Part shown: piece after piece, positions 26,008-34,975 of the stretch
Layout: every line of letters begins with the position of its first letter
Position numbering within the stretch: position 1 is the stretch's first letter
DNA from: an uncultured Angelakisella sp.
Lineage (GTDB): Bacteria; Bacillota; Clostridia; Oscillospirales; Ruminococcaceae
Assembly (NCBI GenBank): GCA_910585535.1
Contig: CAJUFK010000002.1
Location: forward strand, 1 to 64,000
Length of the DNA stretch: 64,000 nucleotides
Direction: 5' to 3'
Position numbers and translations under genes: made by a program
The notes under the pieces: model-generated
Told to the model about the DNA's origin: nothing
Databases searched by the model: none
The model's input: the letters and a program-made list of their open reading frames with translations, nothing else

Positions 26008-26025
26008 AAAGGGGGTGCATAGTGA

Positions 26026-26271
26026 TTGGATACCCGTAAACAGGTGTCTCTGCGTATTCAGCAGCTATGCGCCGAACACGGCTACAATATCCATTCTCTG
26101 GCAAGAGCTGCTGGGATACCTCCGACTACGATAAAAAGTATCATTTATGGAAGCAGCCAAAATCCGGGAATCATAACAGTAAAACTGATTTGTGACGGAT
26201 TGGGGATTTCGCTTTATGACTTCTTCAATACGGATGCTTTTCGCACCACAGACTTAGAGGATATTGAATGA
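26026..26271 (+). CDS. Small XRE-type HTH regulator, TTG start
   Basis: This 81-residue Cro/CI-like protein has an HTH at residues about 8-62 (HSLARAAGIPPTTIKSIIYGSSQNPGI split by the turn). The TTG at 26026 is the only start that keeps the HTH, and AAAGGGGG lies upstream. It is divergent from the SLOG gene and is the likely binder of the three dyads at 25887-26007. A terminator follows at 26281. Confidence 0.78.
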   Translation: MDTRKQVSLRIQQLCAEHGYNIHSLARAAGIPPTTIKSIIYGSSQNPGIITVKLICDGLGISLYDFFNTDAFRTTDLEDIE

Positions 26272-26280
26272 CTTTTATAA

Positions 26281-26316
26281 AAAATGCGGACCATATCAAA
26301 ATGGCCCGCATTTTTT
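26281..26316. terminator. Bidirectional terminator ending block A
   Basis: AAAATGCGG, a 16-base loop and CCGCATTTTTT form a hairpin with T-runs on both strands, between the XRE-like gene and the leftward DUF6744 gene. Confidence 0.8.
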
Positions 26317-26353
26317 ATATAAAGATATTGGGGGCCTACCTCGGCCCCTCCCT

Positions 26354-27313
26354 TCAAGCCGCCTTTTCCAGCTCGCACTGTTTGGCCCGGCGGGAAAGCT
26401 CCTGGGAGAAGATCCGCAGGGTCATAAACTCGTCGTCCAGCTGGTCAAGATCCTGGCGAAGAACGGTCTCATACTCCTGCTTCTTCTTCTCCAGGGCGTC
26501 GATCTTCATGACCCACCGGGACATGATAGCAGCGCTGCGGCTGTCGGAGGCGATAAGGTCCTCCACCTTCTGCTGGTAGAGGGCGATCTCCTTGCGTACC
26601 GCTGTGTAAAACTCGGCGGCCATCTTCTTCCGCTGTTTCTCGCTGTCCATCACCGGCATGGAGTTGACGGTCAGCTCCCCTTTGCTGAGGTTGTGCTGAT
26701 TCAGCAGCTCCACAAAGTCCTCAAAAAGGGTCACCTGCTCCATGTGAGAACGGGGGACAAAGTACAGCCGGCCATGAATGTTGATCTTCACCGCCTGCAT
26801 GGCATCCAGGAGGTTACCGGTCAAGGTCTCGATGTGCTTCCTTCCGGCGCATCGCTGATACTGCTCAAACAGCGTCTCCGCCTTCCGAAAATACTGGTAG
26901 GGACTGACCAGCGGGTCAAACTCCGGGCTGGCCAGCAGGAGCTGACCGGTCCCGCTCACATACTGGATGTTGGCCAGCTTGGCGTAACGGTTGGTGGATG
27001 CGTCCAGGGTCTCCTTCACCAGCTCCCGGCTGAGGACATCATCGCCCTTTTCGTTGTCCCGGCAATAGACCTTGTAGATATGGCCGTCCGCCTTGATGCG
27101 GTCGGAAATATCGCTGGTAGCCCGGCGGAAGGCGTTGGAATCGGTCTGCCGTCCCCCGCCATAGTAGGGGATGCCCATAGAATCGCAGATCTCCCGGAGC
27201 TTGTCCCGGTCGACCATTACATCGGCAAGGGAGAAATAGACGATCTTTCCCAAAACGCTGGAGGTGTCTCCGGTGACAGCGATGAACCGATCCAGATTGT
27301 TTATCTGTGCCAT
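26354..27313 (-). CDS. DUF6744-family protein
   Basis: This 319-residue soluble protein is the last gene of ICE block A. The N-terminal half contains strands and Arg-rich loops (YYGGGRQTDSNAFRRATSDI), and the C-terminal 90 residues form a long coiled coil ending in LDDEFMTLRIFSQELSRR. Such proteins accompany replication genes in phages and ICEs; the function is unknown. The ATG at 27313 follows AGGAGG at the correct distance, six residues inside the longest frame. Confidence 0.72.
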   Translation of the reverse strand: MAQINNLDRFIAVTGDTSSVLGKIVYFSLADVMVDRDKLREICDSMGIPYYGGGRQTDSNAFRRATSDISDRIKADGHIYKVYCRDNEKGDDVLSRELVKETLDASTNRYAKLANIQYVSGTGQLLLASPEFDPLVSPYQYFRKAETLFEQYQRCAGRKHIETLTGNLLDAMQAVKINIHGRLYFVPRSHMEQVTLFEDFVELLNQHNLSKGELTVNSMPVMDSEKQRKKMAAEFYTAVRKEIALYQQKVEDLIASDSRSAAIMSRWVMKIDALEKKKQEYETVLRQDLDQLDDEFMTLRIFSQELSRRAKQCELEKAA

Positions 27314-27358
27314 AAAAAAACCTCCTGTCAATATTGGCTGATGGCGAACAAAGGGGTG

Positions 27359-27502
27359 TCATGCCGCCCGGTCACGGTGATACCGCCGCACAAAGAGCCG
27401 GCGGCGAAGGCTGCGGAGGTGGCCCTGCACCGAGGGCCGCCAGCTGTACCTCCTCATCAGGAGGGGCGGAAAAGCGGTTTGCGGATGGTGGGATCTTTTC
27501 AT
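27359..27502 (-). CDS. Small Arg-rich ORF of unknown validity
   Basis: A 47-residue reading frame starts at ATG 27502 behind AAAGGAG. The product is very basic (MKRSHHPQTAF... ending RRYHRDRAA) and fills the spacer between the primase and DUF6744 genes. The ribosome site favours translation, but no family is recognised, so it may be only a spacer. Confidence 0.35.
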   Translation of the reverse strand: MKRSHHPQTAFPPLLMRRYSWRPSVQGHLRSLRRRLFVRRYHRDRAA

Positions 27503-27523
27503 GGGAAGGCTCCTTTCTTTTTG

Positions 27524-27578
27524 GGTGTGCCACGGGGCACACCTTGGGTTTTGGGCAGGTGTGCCACATGGCACACCT
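27524..27578. promoter_or_regulatory. Two tandem perfect dyads in the primase/DUF6744 spacer
   Basis: GGTGTGCC-N4-GGCACACC at 27524-27543 and AGGTGTGCC-N4-GGCACACCT at 27557-27578 are near-identical hairpins or operator dyads 13 bp apart, just after the primase gene. Possible roles are a binding site pair, RNA hairpins for mRNA processing, or part of a replication origin. Confidence 0.6.
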
Positions 27579-27582
27579 TGCT

Positions 27583-28653
27583 TTAAGCGGCGCTTTCCAA
27601 CCTGCACTTGCGGGCAAAGAGGTAATCGTCGATCCCGTTGTAACGGTCATCCCAAACAAAGGGTTCATAAGGTATCCCCAACCGGGCTTTGATCTCCGCT
27701 TCCATCTTGGAGACAGCCTGGGTGATGTTGGGGTTTCTCATCTGGTCCCGGTCGTAGCAGCCCACCAATCGCTTGATATTCGGCAGGGCCGCCAGGGTAT
27801 CCGCCAGAAACTCAATATTTCCGGCCCCCGGCACACAGACGAAAAGAGCGTCGTTCCGCAGAAAGCTGGCGACATCCCCTTTGAGACTCCCCTCAGTGAC
27901 ACAGGCGGTATCCTTGGTCAAGTCGCCGGTGACATGGACCCAGGAGCAGGCGGCGGTGCCGTTCTCATAGCCGTACTCCGGGTTGCTGGAAAGCCAGCGG
28001 TATTTGCCCCGTGAGGTATCATCCAATCGGATCTGAAGGCCCTGGATGTACCCCTCCGAGCTGAGACACGGGACCAAAAATCCCGGCCTGCCCCAAAGGC
28101 TCCAGCCGCCGTCCCTGGTGAAGAAGCCGGGGACGCCGGCCAGAGGGTAACGCTCCGCCAGCCTGCGGGCGATCTTTTGACGCTGCCGCCAATCGGCCGG
28201 TACGCTGCGGTAACGGTTCTCTTGGATGCGTTCCAGGGAAAGGCCCCGCCGCAAAAGGTCCCGCCGGTGTTCTTCCGACAGGTCCATCATGGAGAGCATA
28301 TCGTAGTAAATATCATGGCGGATGCCCAAAGGGGCGAGGGCGGCGGGCGGCTTTCTCCTGGCCTTCTCCTTCCGGGGGGTGAAGCGGAGCGTCTTATCCT
28401 GGGTCAACTCCCGGAAAGCGGCTTTGTTGTCCACTCCAAAGACGGCGGCGTAGAGGGTAACGGCGTTGCCGCCCCTGCCGCACTTCTGGCAGTACCACTG
28501 GTTCGTCTCGGTGTTGAGGAACAGGTGATTTTTGGTCCCGTCGCAAAAGGGGCAGTACCCCTGTACCTCCCGCCGCCCCAGGGTGCGGTCATCCAGCCGG
28601 ATGCCGCACCGCCGGGCGGCAGCGAGAATGGAAATTTCGATGTATCTTCCCAT
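27583..28653 (-). CDS. CHC2 zinc-finger DNA primase-like protein
   Basis: This 356-residue protein has a CHC2 zinc finger (residues about 33-66: CPFCDG..HLFLN and WYCQKCGRGGNAV) and a later TOPRIM-like region (CVTEGSLKGDVASFL, then VGCYDRDQM), the catalytic metal motifs of DnaG-type primases. It lacks the DnaB-interaction domain. It probably primes DNA synthesis during ICE replication or after transfer. It starts 3 bp after the ATPase gene upstream. Confidence 0.86.
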   Translation of the reverse strand: MGRYIEISILAAARRCGIRLDDRTLGRREVQGYCPFCDGTKNHLFLNTETNQWYCQKCGRGGNAVTLYAAVFGVDNKAAFRELTQDKTLRFTPRKEKARRKPPAALAPLGIRHDIYYDMLSMMDLSEEHRRDLLRRGLSLERIQENRYRSVPADWRQRQKIARRLAERYPLAGVPGFFTRDGGWSLWGRPGFLVPCLSSEGYIQGLQIRLDDTSRGKYRWLSSNPEYGYENGTAACSWVHVTGDLTKDTACVTEGSLKGDVASFLRNDALFVCVPGAGNIEFLADTLAALPNIKRLVGCYDRDQMRNPNITQAVSKMEAEIKARLGIPYEPFVWDDRYNGIDDYLFARKCRLESAA

Positions 28654-28656
28654 GGG

Positions 28657-30510
28657 TCAGCCGGCCTTTTTGAGTGGGACCTCCTGGAACACCGGGCGGA
28701 CCGACAGGGGCGCCTGGGCCACCACTCTGGAAACGATAGCCTGTCCGCTGGGGCGGCTAAGGTTGGCGATGGACTCGGCGTCGTCGATAAAAACCGGGTA
28801 ATTCCTGCCGGTGAGCCGCTTCACCATCTCCACGGTGTAGATGCCCGCCAAAGCCTTTTCCGAGCGGGAAAGGCGGCGGTAATCCCGGCCATTGTAGGTG
28901 AAGCGGAACACATCCCTCACTTCGCCGGTGGTTTTCAGCACCTCATAAAGGCGGATCTTCACCGGGCCGGAGGAAAGGTCCTCGAAGGTCAGCTCCGCCC
29001 GCTTGGCGGCGTAATTGGCGGCGGCGGTGAGCAGCACCTTCTTTTGCCGGATGGCCTTTTTGATCTCCTCGATCTTCTCCCCGGTGTTGTCGGTCTGCTG
29101 GCTGAAAATAGTCTCCTGGGCGGCGTAGTCGGCGTTCACCTGGAAAAGCTGCCGCTCCAGCTCCTGTAACTGCTGGTATTGGGCCGGGTCCAGGTTTCCC
29201 TGGTCCAGCTTTTCCTGGACGGTCTGGATCTCCCCGGACAGCTCTTTACACTGGCGGTCAAAGTCCGTCTGTAACTCCCTGTACTGGTCTAAAAGGGCGG
29301 AGCGGGCGGTCTGTAATTTCTGGATGGCGGCACCGGCTTTGGCAAGGTCCGCCTGCCGGAACTCGGCCCACTTCTCCTTGGCGGCGCTGTCCAGCTGCTG
29401 AAGCTGGGCCAGCTGGGTTTTGAGGTCCTTCCCCCTGGCAACCACCTCCTGCAACTGTTTGGTCAGGCCGTCTTTGATCTCCGTCACCGCCTGGGGGGTC
29501 AGTTCCCGGCGGCAGGTGGGGCACACTCCTCCGGGCCGGATGGACTTGCCCGCCTGGGTGACCTCGGCGTGCTTCTGGTAAGCCGCCTTCAGTTCCCCGG
29601 AGAGTTTTTCCGCCTCCGGCTGGTACTTGCTTTGATAGGCGCCGGTTTTCAGCTGTTCCAGGGAAGAGACTGCCCTGCCGATCTGGGCGTCTAATTGAGA
29701 GGTGTCTGGCAGGGCCGGTTTGTCCCGCAGCAGCTCATCGTACCGCAGGTGCAGTTCCTCCTGCTGTGCTTGTAAGGCTTTCCGGTCCAGACCCCGGCCC
29801 TGGACGGCTTTCAGCTTGCCGATCTCCTTTTCCACCGCCTGCTTCTGCATCCGCAGCAGGGTCAGGGATTCTCCGCTCTCCTTCCGCTGTCTGGCGAGAA
29901 GGGCACTTTGCCCTTCGCAGGCGGTGATGGCGTCGGTCAGCTCCCGGATCTCCTCCCGCAGTTTTGCAGCGAAGTCCTCCGGAGAGGGGATGACCTCCTC
30001 CCGGAGGAGCTGCCGGTCAAAGTCGCTGAGGGCCGTCAGCACCGTTTCATGCTTTACCGGCGGCAGAACGGATTCCAGCAGCTTTTTTCCTTCCTCCCGC
30101 AAAACCTCGATAAAGTAAAGCGGATTGAAGATGGAGAGAAAGGTATCCCGGTCCCCGAACAGGTCGTTAAGCCTGGCCTGGGTGACCTTGTAGGAATCCA
30201 GGGTGATGGTCATTTTGTCGTTCTTCCGCTGGCGGATCAGCTGATGAGCGACTCCGTTCTGGTCCTCGAAATCCAGCCAGATTACAATGCTGGGAGCGGC
30301 TTCGCTGTACATCCGGTCGATGCGGCTCTCGCCCCAGTAGGTCGTCCCGGTGACGGCAAAGGCGATGGCGTCCGCAATAGAGGACTTCCCCACATGGTTG
30401 CTCCCCAGGATGTTGGTGATCTCCCCGAAATCGAAGTTCACCGGGTCGGCAAAGCACTTAAAGCCGCCGATTTCCAGGTGTTTAATCCGGAAGCTGGTGA
30501 TCTTGTCCAT
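28657..30510 (-). CDS. SMC/SbcC-like AAA ATPase
   Basis: This 617-residue protein has the architecture of a short Rad50/SbcC/RecF relative. It has a Walker A (GSNHVGKSS, residues about 36-44), long coiled coils (about 160-500), a central CxxC (CPTCRRE near 330) like a zinc hook, an ABC signature-like segment (LSRSEKALAGIY) and a Walker B (YPVFIDDAES). No SbcD-type nuclease gene is adjacent. A role with the neighbouring Rad52-like protein in processing ICE DNA ends is inferred. Confidence 0.85.
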   Translation of the reverse strand: MDKITSFRIKHLEIGGFKCFADPVNFDFGEITNILGSNHVGKSSIADAIAFAVTGTTYWGESRIDRMYSEAAPSIVIWLDFEDQNGVAHQLIRQRKNDKMTITLDSYKVTQARLNDLFGDRDTFLSIFNPLYFIEVLREEGKKLLESVLPPVKHETVLTALSDFDRQLLREEVIPSPEDFAAKLREEIRELTDAITACEGQSALLARQRKESGESLTLLRMQKQAVEKEIGKLKAVQGRGLDRKALQAQQEELHLRYDELLRDKPALPDTSQLDAQIGRAVSSLEQLKTGAYQSKYQPEAEKLSGELKAAYQKHAEVTQAGKSIRPGGVCPTCRRELTPQAVTEIKDGLTKQLQEVVARGKDLKTQLAQLQQLDSAAKEKWAEFRQADLAKAGAAIQKLQTARSALLDQYRELQTDFDRQCKELSGEIQTVQEKLDQGNLDPAQYQQLQELERQLFQVNADYAAQETIFSQQTDNTGEKIEEIKKAIRQKKVLLTAAANYAAKRAELTFEDLSSGPVKIRLYEVLKTTGEVRDVFRFTYNGRDYRRLSRSEKALAGIYTVEMVKRLTGRNYPVFIDDAESIANLSRPSGQAIVSRVVAQAPLSVRPVFQEVPLKKAG

Positions 30511-30567
30511 AAACTGCTCCTTTCCTGGCGGGGCGGCGGGTCTGACCCGCCGCCCCTAAAGTTTTAC

Positions 30568-31392
30568 TTATGCGGCTACCTGGAAGCTGTCCAGGGTGTT
30601 GAAGGGATTTGGCCCCTCGTGGCGGGAGAGCCGGACCTTCCGCAGGCAGACGCCCTCGGCAAGCTCCGGGTGTTCCCCGTAGAGGTAGGCGGTGAGATTT
30701 CGGGCCTTTTTGGGGTCGTGGAGAACCACCACCATCCCCTTGCCGCTGGCAAAGGTCTTGACCTGGGCCGATTTCACGGCGTAGTCAAAACTCATCGCCG
30801 CACCGCTTTGGGTGGGAGCGGTATGGGGCGCTTCCCTGCCGGAGGCGCTTCTTGGGGTGCCGGAAGGAACGGCCCCAAATCTCTTTTTGACAGCCGCCTC
30901 ATATTCCCGGTCCAGGCGGGCATATTCCGACGGCTTGATGGCGTAGCTGCGCCCTCTGGGCTCCACATCCACCCAGACAGGCTCCAGGTCGTAGAGGTAG
31001 CGGCCTACATTCCAAAGGACGGCGGCCCGCTTAAAGGAATCGGAGATGCCGCCCTTTACCGGCTCGATGTCCGAGTTTTCGGCGGCATCCCATTTCTGAA
31101 TCCATTCCTGCCGTTCGGCGCAGTAGATGGAAAGGCCGCAGAGCTGGGAGGCGTTGGCGGCCCGCTGCTGGCGGTCCTTATCCGCCTTTTCCACCTGATG
31201 CCAGGGGCGGTACTCCGGTTTCCAGTTGTAGATCCCCACCACGGCGTCCAGCCGGTTTTGGATGGCACGGCTGTCGATGTAGGGAACGGCCATCCCCCTG
31301 GTATGCTCCTTGTTGGTGTTCTGCACCCGCCATTCCACATCCTTGGCGGCAAAGGGGGCGGCAAGGGCCTGCATGATCTCCTCCTGGGTCAT
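30568..31392 (-). CDS. Rad52/Rad22-like single-strand annealing protein
   Basis: This 274-residue protein resembles phage and ICE Rad52-family annealing proteins: an N-terminal domain with VEWRVQNTNKEHTRGMAVPYIDSRAIQNRLD, then GGISDSFKRAAVLWNVGRYLYDLEPVWV, the typical FKRAA core. The C-terminal part (from about 190) is variable. The ATG at 31392 with AAGGAGG is preferred over the longer frame. With SSB, the SMC-like ATPase and primase it forms a recombination set. Confidence 0.83.
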   Translation of the reverse strand: MTQEEIMQALAAPFAAKDVEWRVQNTNKEHTRGMAVPYIDSRAIQNRLDAVVGIYNWKPEYRPWHQVEKADKDRQQRAANASQLCGLSIYCAERQEWIQKWDAAENSDIEPVKGGISDSFKRAAVLWNVGRYLYDLEPVWVDVEPRGRSYAIKPSEYARLDREYEAAVKKRFGAVPSGTPRSASGREAPHTAPTQSGAAMSFDYAVKSAQVKTFASGKGMVVVLHDPKKARNLTAYLYGEHPELAEGVCLRKVRLSRHEGPNPFNTLDSFQVAA

Positions 31393-31405
31393 AGAGAAAA
31401 CCTCC

Positions 31406-32071
31406 TTAATCAAGCGTAATGAATTTTTGCAGGGTGTCCCCATTGGGAATGAGGACATCGGTGTAATAGCGGCCGGGGTCTTTGTCCTTCAAATGCTCCA
31501 GCAGGTCCCGAAACTCCAGCCCTTCCCGATTATTCCTGGCGGAATAGTAGTCATCGTTGTTGGGCATGGAGAGAATGAGATAAGGGAGGGATGAAATTCC
31601 GTGAAGGCTGTCATAGCCGGGAAGGGTGTTCCCTCCGGTACACATCCGGTAGCCTCTGACATTGGAGAAAGGGTAACAAAACATCTTGCTTTCCGGGGTG
31701 ATGCGCCCTTCCTCCACGACCCCCGCAAAGACATCTCTGACCCGCCGGCCCCGGTAAAGGGAAAACCGGAACACCAGCCGGGGCAGAGGAAAGTGGGGAT
31801 AAGTGGTCTCGTGGTAAGTAAAGTCACAGTACCGCTCCGGGAAAAGGAGGGTGATGCCGCACCAGCCCTCCTCCCCCTCCGAGTAGGAAAGGCAGCCCGG
31901 AGGCAGCAGGCCGCTGTGGAGCATAGGCTGCCGCTTGCTGCGGAGAAAACAGCCTGCCAGGTCGTCCAGGCCGATGAGTTTGGAGGAGCGGATGCCGTTT
32001 TCCTCACTGTCCATACGGATCGTCTGCGCTCCCGCCTCAATGGTGAGGGTGATCTTATCTGTCCGGCTCAT
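31406..32071 (-). CDS. PRTRC-system protein B-like / prokaryotic E2-family D protein
   Basis: This 221-residue protein matches the Prok-E2_D/PRTRC-B group. The C-terminal half carries CYPFSNVRGYRMCTGGN, equivalent to the conserved segment with the candidate thioester Cys of bacterial E2-like proteins, preceded by RRVRDVFAGVVEEGRITPESK. It accompanies a ThiF E1-like and a JAMM protease gene about 4 kb upstream in the same operon. Conjugation of a ubiquitin-like partner is the family expectation; activity here is not proven. Confidence 0.78.
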   Translation of the reverse strand: MSRTDKITLTIEAGAQTIRMDSEENGIRSSKLIGLDDLAGCFLRSKRQPMLHSGLLPPGCLSYSEGEEGWCGITLLFPERYCDFTYHETTYPHFPLPRLVFRFSLYRGRRVRDVFAGVVEEGRITPESKMFCYPFSNVRGYRMCTGGNTLPGYDSLHGISSLPYLILSMPNNDDYYSARNNREGLEFRDLLEHLKDKDPGRYYTDVLIPNGDTLQKFITLD

Positions 32072-32658
32072 GCCGCCGCTCCTTTCGGCTCATACGGAAC
32101 GATAGCGAAGGGGCGCTTCAACCGGTCTACCTCCCGGCGGAGAGCGGGAAGGTTTTCCTTATAAAAATTCAAAGCGCCCAGCATATTGTAAACAAGAGGG
32201 TAAAAGTCATTGAAGTAATCCGGGTCATACAAAAAGACGATCCCACAGCCCCATTGTTCTTCCAGGTCGACCCTCAGCTGGTAGTCGCAGTAGTAGCAAT
32301 CGGGGGCGTCCAACCACCTTTGAACATTCCTCTCCGCTTGACGCACATAAGAGGATCGCCAGAAAGAAAAATTTTTCAGCCGTGCCTCTTCCCTGCAAAG
32401 GCGGTAGTATTCCATGATCGTCCGGTCGCTGAAATACATGGTGGATATGCCCTGTTCCTCATCATAATCATCCTCAAAGAAGTCGGAGAGGAGCCCCAGA
32501 GCGTCGAGCGCGGCCGGATATTCGTCATCGTAATCCACATGGTATTCGTCCCGGATCGTCTGGAAAGCCAGTTCCATCCCGTTGCTTTTCAAGAGCTTCG
32601 CTACACGGAGCGGAATGATCGTCTGTGAAAAAAATTCACTCAATTCTTTTATTGTCAC
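32068..32658 (-). CDS. Unrecognised acidic protein of ICE block A
   Basis: This 196-residue protein starts with GTG at 32658 after GGAGGGGTA and overlaps the E2-like gene by ATGA. It has a very acidic stretch near residue 62 (FFEDDYDEEQ) and a Tyr/Cys-rich segment CYYCDYQL, then LEEQWGCGIVFLYDPDYF. I recognise no family. Tight coupling to the E2-like gene suggests a joint role. Confidence 0.65.
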   Translation of the reverse strand: MTIKELSEFFSQTIIPLRVAKLLKSNGMELAFQTIRDEYHVDYDDEYPAALDALGLLSDFFEDDYDEEQGISTMYFSDRTIMEYYRLCREEARLKNFSFWRSSYVRQAERNVQRWLDAPDCYYCDYQLRVDLEEQWGCGIVFLYDPDYFNDFYPLVYNMLGALNFYKENLPALRREVDRLKRPFAIVPYEPKGAAA

Positions 32659-32673
32659 TCTTTACCCCTCCTC

Positions 32674-32973
32674 TCAGCAAAAGACCGGGCCGGGAAGACA
32701 GAGGGGAGAAAGGCGGCCAAGCTCATCGCCCAGCAGCCGCAGAAGATGATCCTTGTCCGCAAATCTGTCAATATATCGTTCCAGGGAATCCAGGTCGGAT
32801 TCCTCAAAGCGGCTGTAATCCAGGCTGGACAGAGGAACGGCCCGCTCGTTTAATAACGGGGCCACGACCGCATCCATCAGATAGCGGAGATCTTCCGGCA
32901 CGGGAGGCGGCTCTTTCTCTAACAGAGCCAGCATATTCTGGAGCAAAAGCTCCGGGTCCACCTTATTGGCCAC
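32674..32973 (-). CDS. Small helical protein of unknown function
   Basis: This 99-residue, Leu- and acid-rich protein has a GTG start at 32973 behind GAGGGGGTG. It is predicted to be mostly helical, so it is not an obvious ubiquitin-like protein, although its position in the E1/E2/JAMM operon makes it a candidate partner. No known family. Confidence 0.6.
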   Translation of the reverse strand: MANKVDPELLLQNMLALLEKEPPPVPEDLRYLMDAVVAPLLNERAVPLSSLDYSRFEESDLDSLERYIDRFADKDHLLRLLGDELGRLSPLCLPGPVFC

Positions 32974-32985
32974 AACAGCACCCCC

Positions 32986-33276
32986 TCAATATTCATCCGG
33001 CAGGAGGATGGTGGTGGCGGAGCGGTCGGCTTCGGTGATGATCCAAAACCGGGTATTACTGGCTATGTAGACAGAAAAAAGCTGTCCGCTGTTCTGAAGC
33101 GCCTTCTCATTATTCTGGCAATCCCTCTTACAAAGCTCTCCCCAGTCCCCCCGAAGGTGGCGGGAAATGCTCAAAATAAGCTCCTCATCCGTAAGGGCCT
33201 TCCTGGCCCCAGAGGTGATGACCAGCTGCCCCAGGGAAAACCGGGGCGTAAAGTAATCGGCGGAGTAGGTTGTCAT
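32986..33276 (-). CDS. Plasmid-type conserved small protein
   Basis: This 96-residue protein has the pattern FSLGQLVITSGA ... HLRGDWGEL ... NNEKAL ... SVYIASNTRFWIITEADRSATTILLPDEY. This small family is very common on plasmids and ICEs of many phyla; its role is unknown. The ATG at 33276 overlaps the stop of the upstream 68-residue ORF as ATGA. Confidence 0.78.
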   Translation of the reverse strand: MTTYSADYFTPRFSLGQLVITSGARKALTDEELILSISRHLRGDWGELCKRDCQNNEKALQNSGQLFSVYIASNTRFWIITEADRSATTILLPDEY

Positions 33277-33479
33277 ATCGTGCCTCCTCTTTGAAGTATG
33301 GTCAGCCTTTGTTCCAGCAGCTTTTTCCGCTGGGAAAGGCGTCCGATCCGCCAGAAAAGGCCGGCAGAGCGGTACAGATACGCCTTGCGCTGGCGCAGGC
33401 TGTAACGGAGCAGCAGCCAAAGCTGCCATTTGGTGCAGAAAAGGGCAAGCCAGACAGAAAGGCTTTGGAGTTTGTGCAA
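33273..33479 (-). CDS. Small basic protein, TTG start
   Basis: This 68-residue, Arg/Leu/Trp-rich reading frame starts with TTG at 33479, with GGGAG eight bases upstream, and ends in an ATGA overlap with the next gene. The overlap and ribosome site support translation. No family is recognised. Confidence 0.45.
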   Translation of the reverse strand: MHKLQSLSVWLALFCTKWQLWLLLRYSLRQRKAYLYRSAGLFWRIGRLSQRKKLLEQRLTILQRGGTI

Positions 33480-33483
33480 GAGA

Positions 33484-34917
33484 TCACGCTCCCTTCTTGG
33501 TTTGGGCCTGGGTCAGAGAACGGAAACCGGCGGCGGTAAGGATATGGAAGGTCAGCTTGTTGGTGACCGTCTCCGACTGCTCCCGTGAAACCGGGTTTCC
33601 GTACTCGTCCTCCTGGACAGCGTTCACGGTGACTACCGTTTCCTTGACGATGCGTCCCTTGACGATATGGGGACTATCACACCGGACCAGGCCGTTGATC
33701 AGCCCGGAGCCGCCGATCAGTCCCACCTGTCCCACATTCAGCGGCAGCAGGGGGCGGCGCTCCCTGCTGTCCAAAGGGCTGCGTTCTAGCCGCTTTGCGA
33801 CGCTGGGGGAAGCCGCCAGCTGCCGGGCCAGCTCCAGCCGGTTAAAGACGGTCCCCTTGAAAACGGGGACCTCCAAAGGGCGGGGCGGCAGAGGGTAGCG
33901 GCCCTCCGGCAGTTCGGACAGAGGCGGTATCCTGCCGCTGTCCCCGCAGGCCGCCATAAGCGCCGGGACCTGTTCGGAGCCGTTTCCTCGCTCCTTGCGG
34001 ATTCCGAAAATGGCGATCTGATGAAATCGGTCAAACTCTTTCCCAAGGAACTTATAAACGGAAATGTCCGCAAAGTTATCGCAGAGTATCCGGGCGATGT
34101 CGCTGGTGACCCGGTAGTACGGGATGATATAGACCAGCAGTCCGCCCAGGACCAGCTTCTCCAGGCTCTCCACCAGGAAGCGTTTCTCGTGCCTGGCCTT
34201 GGTCCCTCCTTCTCCCATCACGGAAAGATAGGGCGGGTTTAAGAACAGGACATGAAAAGCCTCGTGACTGATGCGGCTGAAGAAGAAACTGCCTACCGCA
34301 ATACGGTGGAGCCTTGCCTGGGCCTCCTCTGCCCGGCTTTCGTCCAGCTCGGCGCCGTAGGTAACACAGTTGTTTCCGGTGGCCAGCAGCCGCAGAGCGG
34401 TCCCGCATCCGCAACAGGGGTCCAAAAGATTGGTGGTGACGCCGAGCGGGAAAGCGATCCCCCTGGCGATCATCCTCACATGGTCCGGGTCGGTGGGATA
34501 ATAACCCATGCGGACATGGTTCATCAGCCGCCCGATGACGCCGGCGTTGGTGGTGATCGCCTCCCTGCCGGGGAGCCTTTGGAGGTAGTCCCTCAGCAGG
34601 ACGGTGAATTTTCCATAATCCGGGGTCATCACCGCGAAGGCGGCTACCGCCTGGGAGAGCTTCGCCGAGTAGGCGGCAAAGGCATCCTCCCCCAATTCCG
34701 CCAAAGAAAGGCGGCAGGTCTCCAGATGCCCCAGCAGCTTTTCCTTCTGGGCGTTCAGCGTGTCATACCAATCCCGTGCCTCCGCCTTGCCGGCAGCCAT
34801 GAGCTTTTCCACCTTGGCCCGGCAGGCGGGCATCTCCTCCAAAAGCGGAAGGATACCTCGGCGGGCGGTGTCCAGCCGGTCCAGAACATAGAGGTTTCCG
34901 GGAAATACAGGGTCCAT
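33484..34917 (-). CDS. DUF6094-type SAM-dependent DNA methyltransferase-like protein
   Basis: This 477-residue protein has a class I methyltransferase domain: motif I as NLLDPCCGCGTALRLLA (around residue 165) and the amino-methyltransferase motif IV as FLNPPY. The C-terminal part resembles the variable region of DUF6094 proteins of plasmids and ICEs. It probably methylates adenine in DNA, perhaps protecting the entering element; no restriction enzyme is adjacent. The ATG at 34917 has AAGGAGGTG upstream. Confidence 0.82.
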   Translation of the reverse strand: MDPVFPGNLYVLDRLDTARRGILPLLEEMPACRAKVEKLMAAGKAEARDWYDTLNAQKEKLLGHLETCRLSLAELGEDAFAAYSAKLSQAVAAFAVMTPDYGKFTVLLRDYLQRLPGREAITTNAGVIGRLMNHVRMGYYPTDPDHVRMIARGIAFPLGVTTNLLDPCCGCGTALRLLATGNNCVTYGAELDESRAEEAQARLHRIAVGSFFFSRISHEAFHVLFLNPPYLSVMGEGGTKARHEKRFLVESLEKLVLGGLLVYIIPYYRVTSDIARILCDNFADISVYKFLGKEFDRFHQIAIFGIRKERGNGSEQVPALMAACGDSGRIPPLSELPEGRYPLPPRPLEVPVFKGTVFNRLELARQLAASPSVAKRLERSPLDSRERRPLLPLNVGQVGLIGGSGLINGLVRCDSPHIVKGRIVKETVVTVNAVQEDEYGNPVSREQSETVTNKLTFHILTAAGFRSLTQAQTKKGA

Positions 34918-34975
34918 AAGCACCTCCTTTTTCACAGAGAAAAGGGCAAAAGAAAAAACTTTTGCCCCTGGTCTT

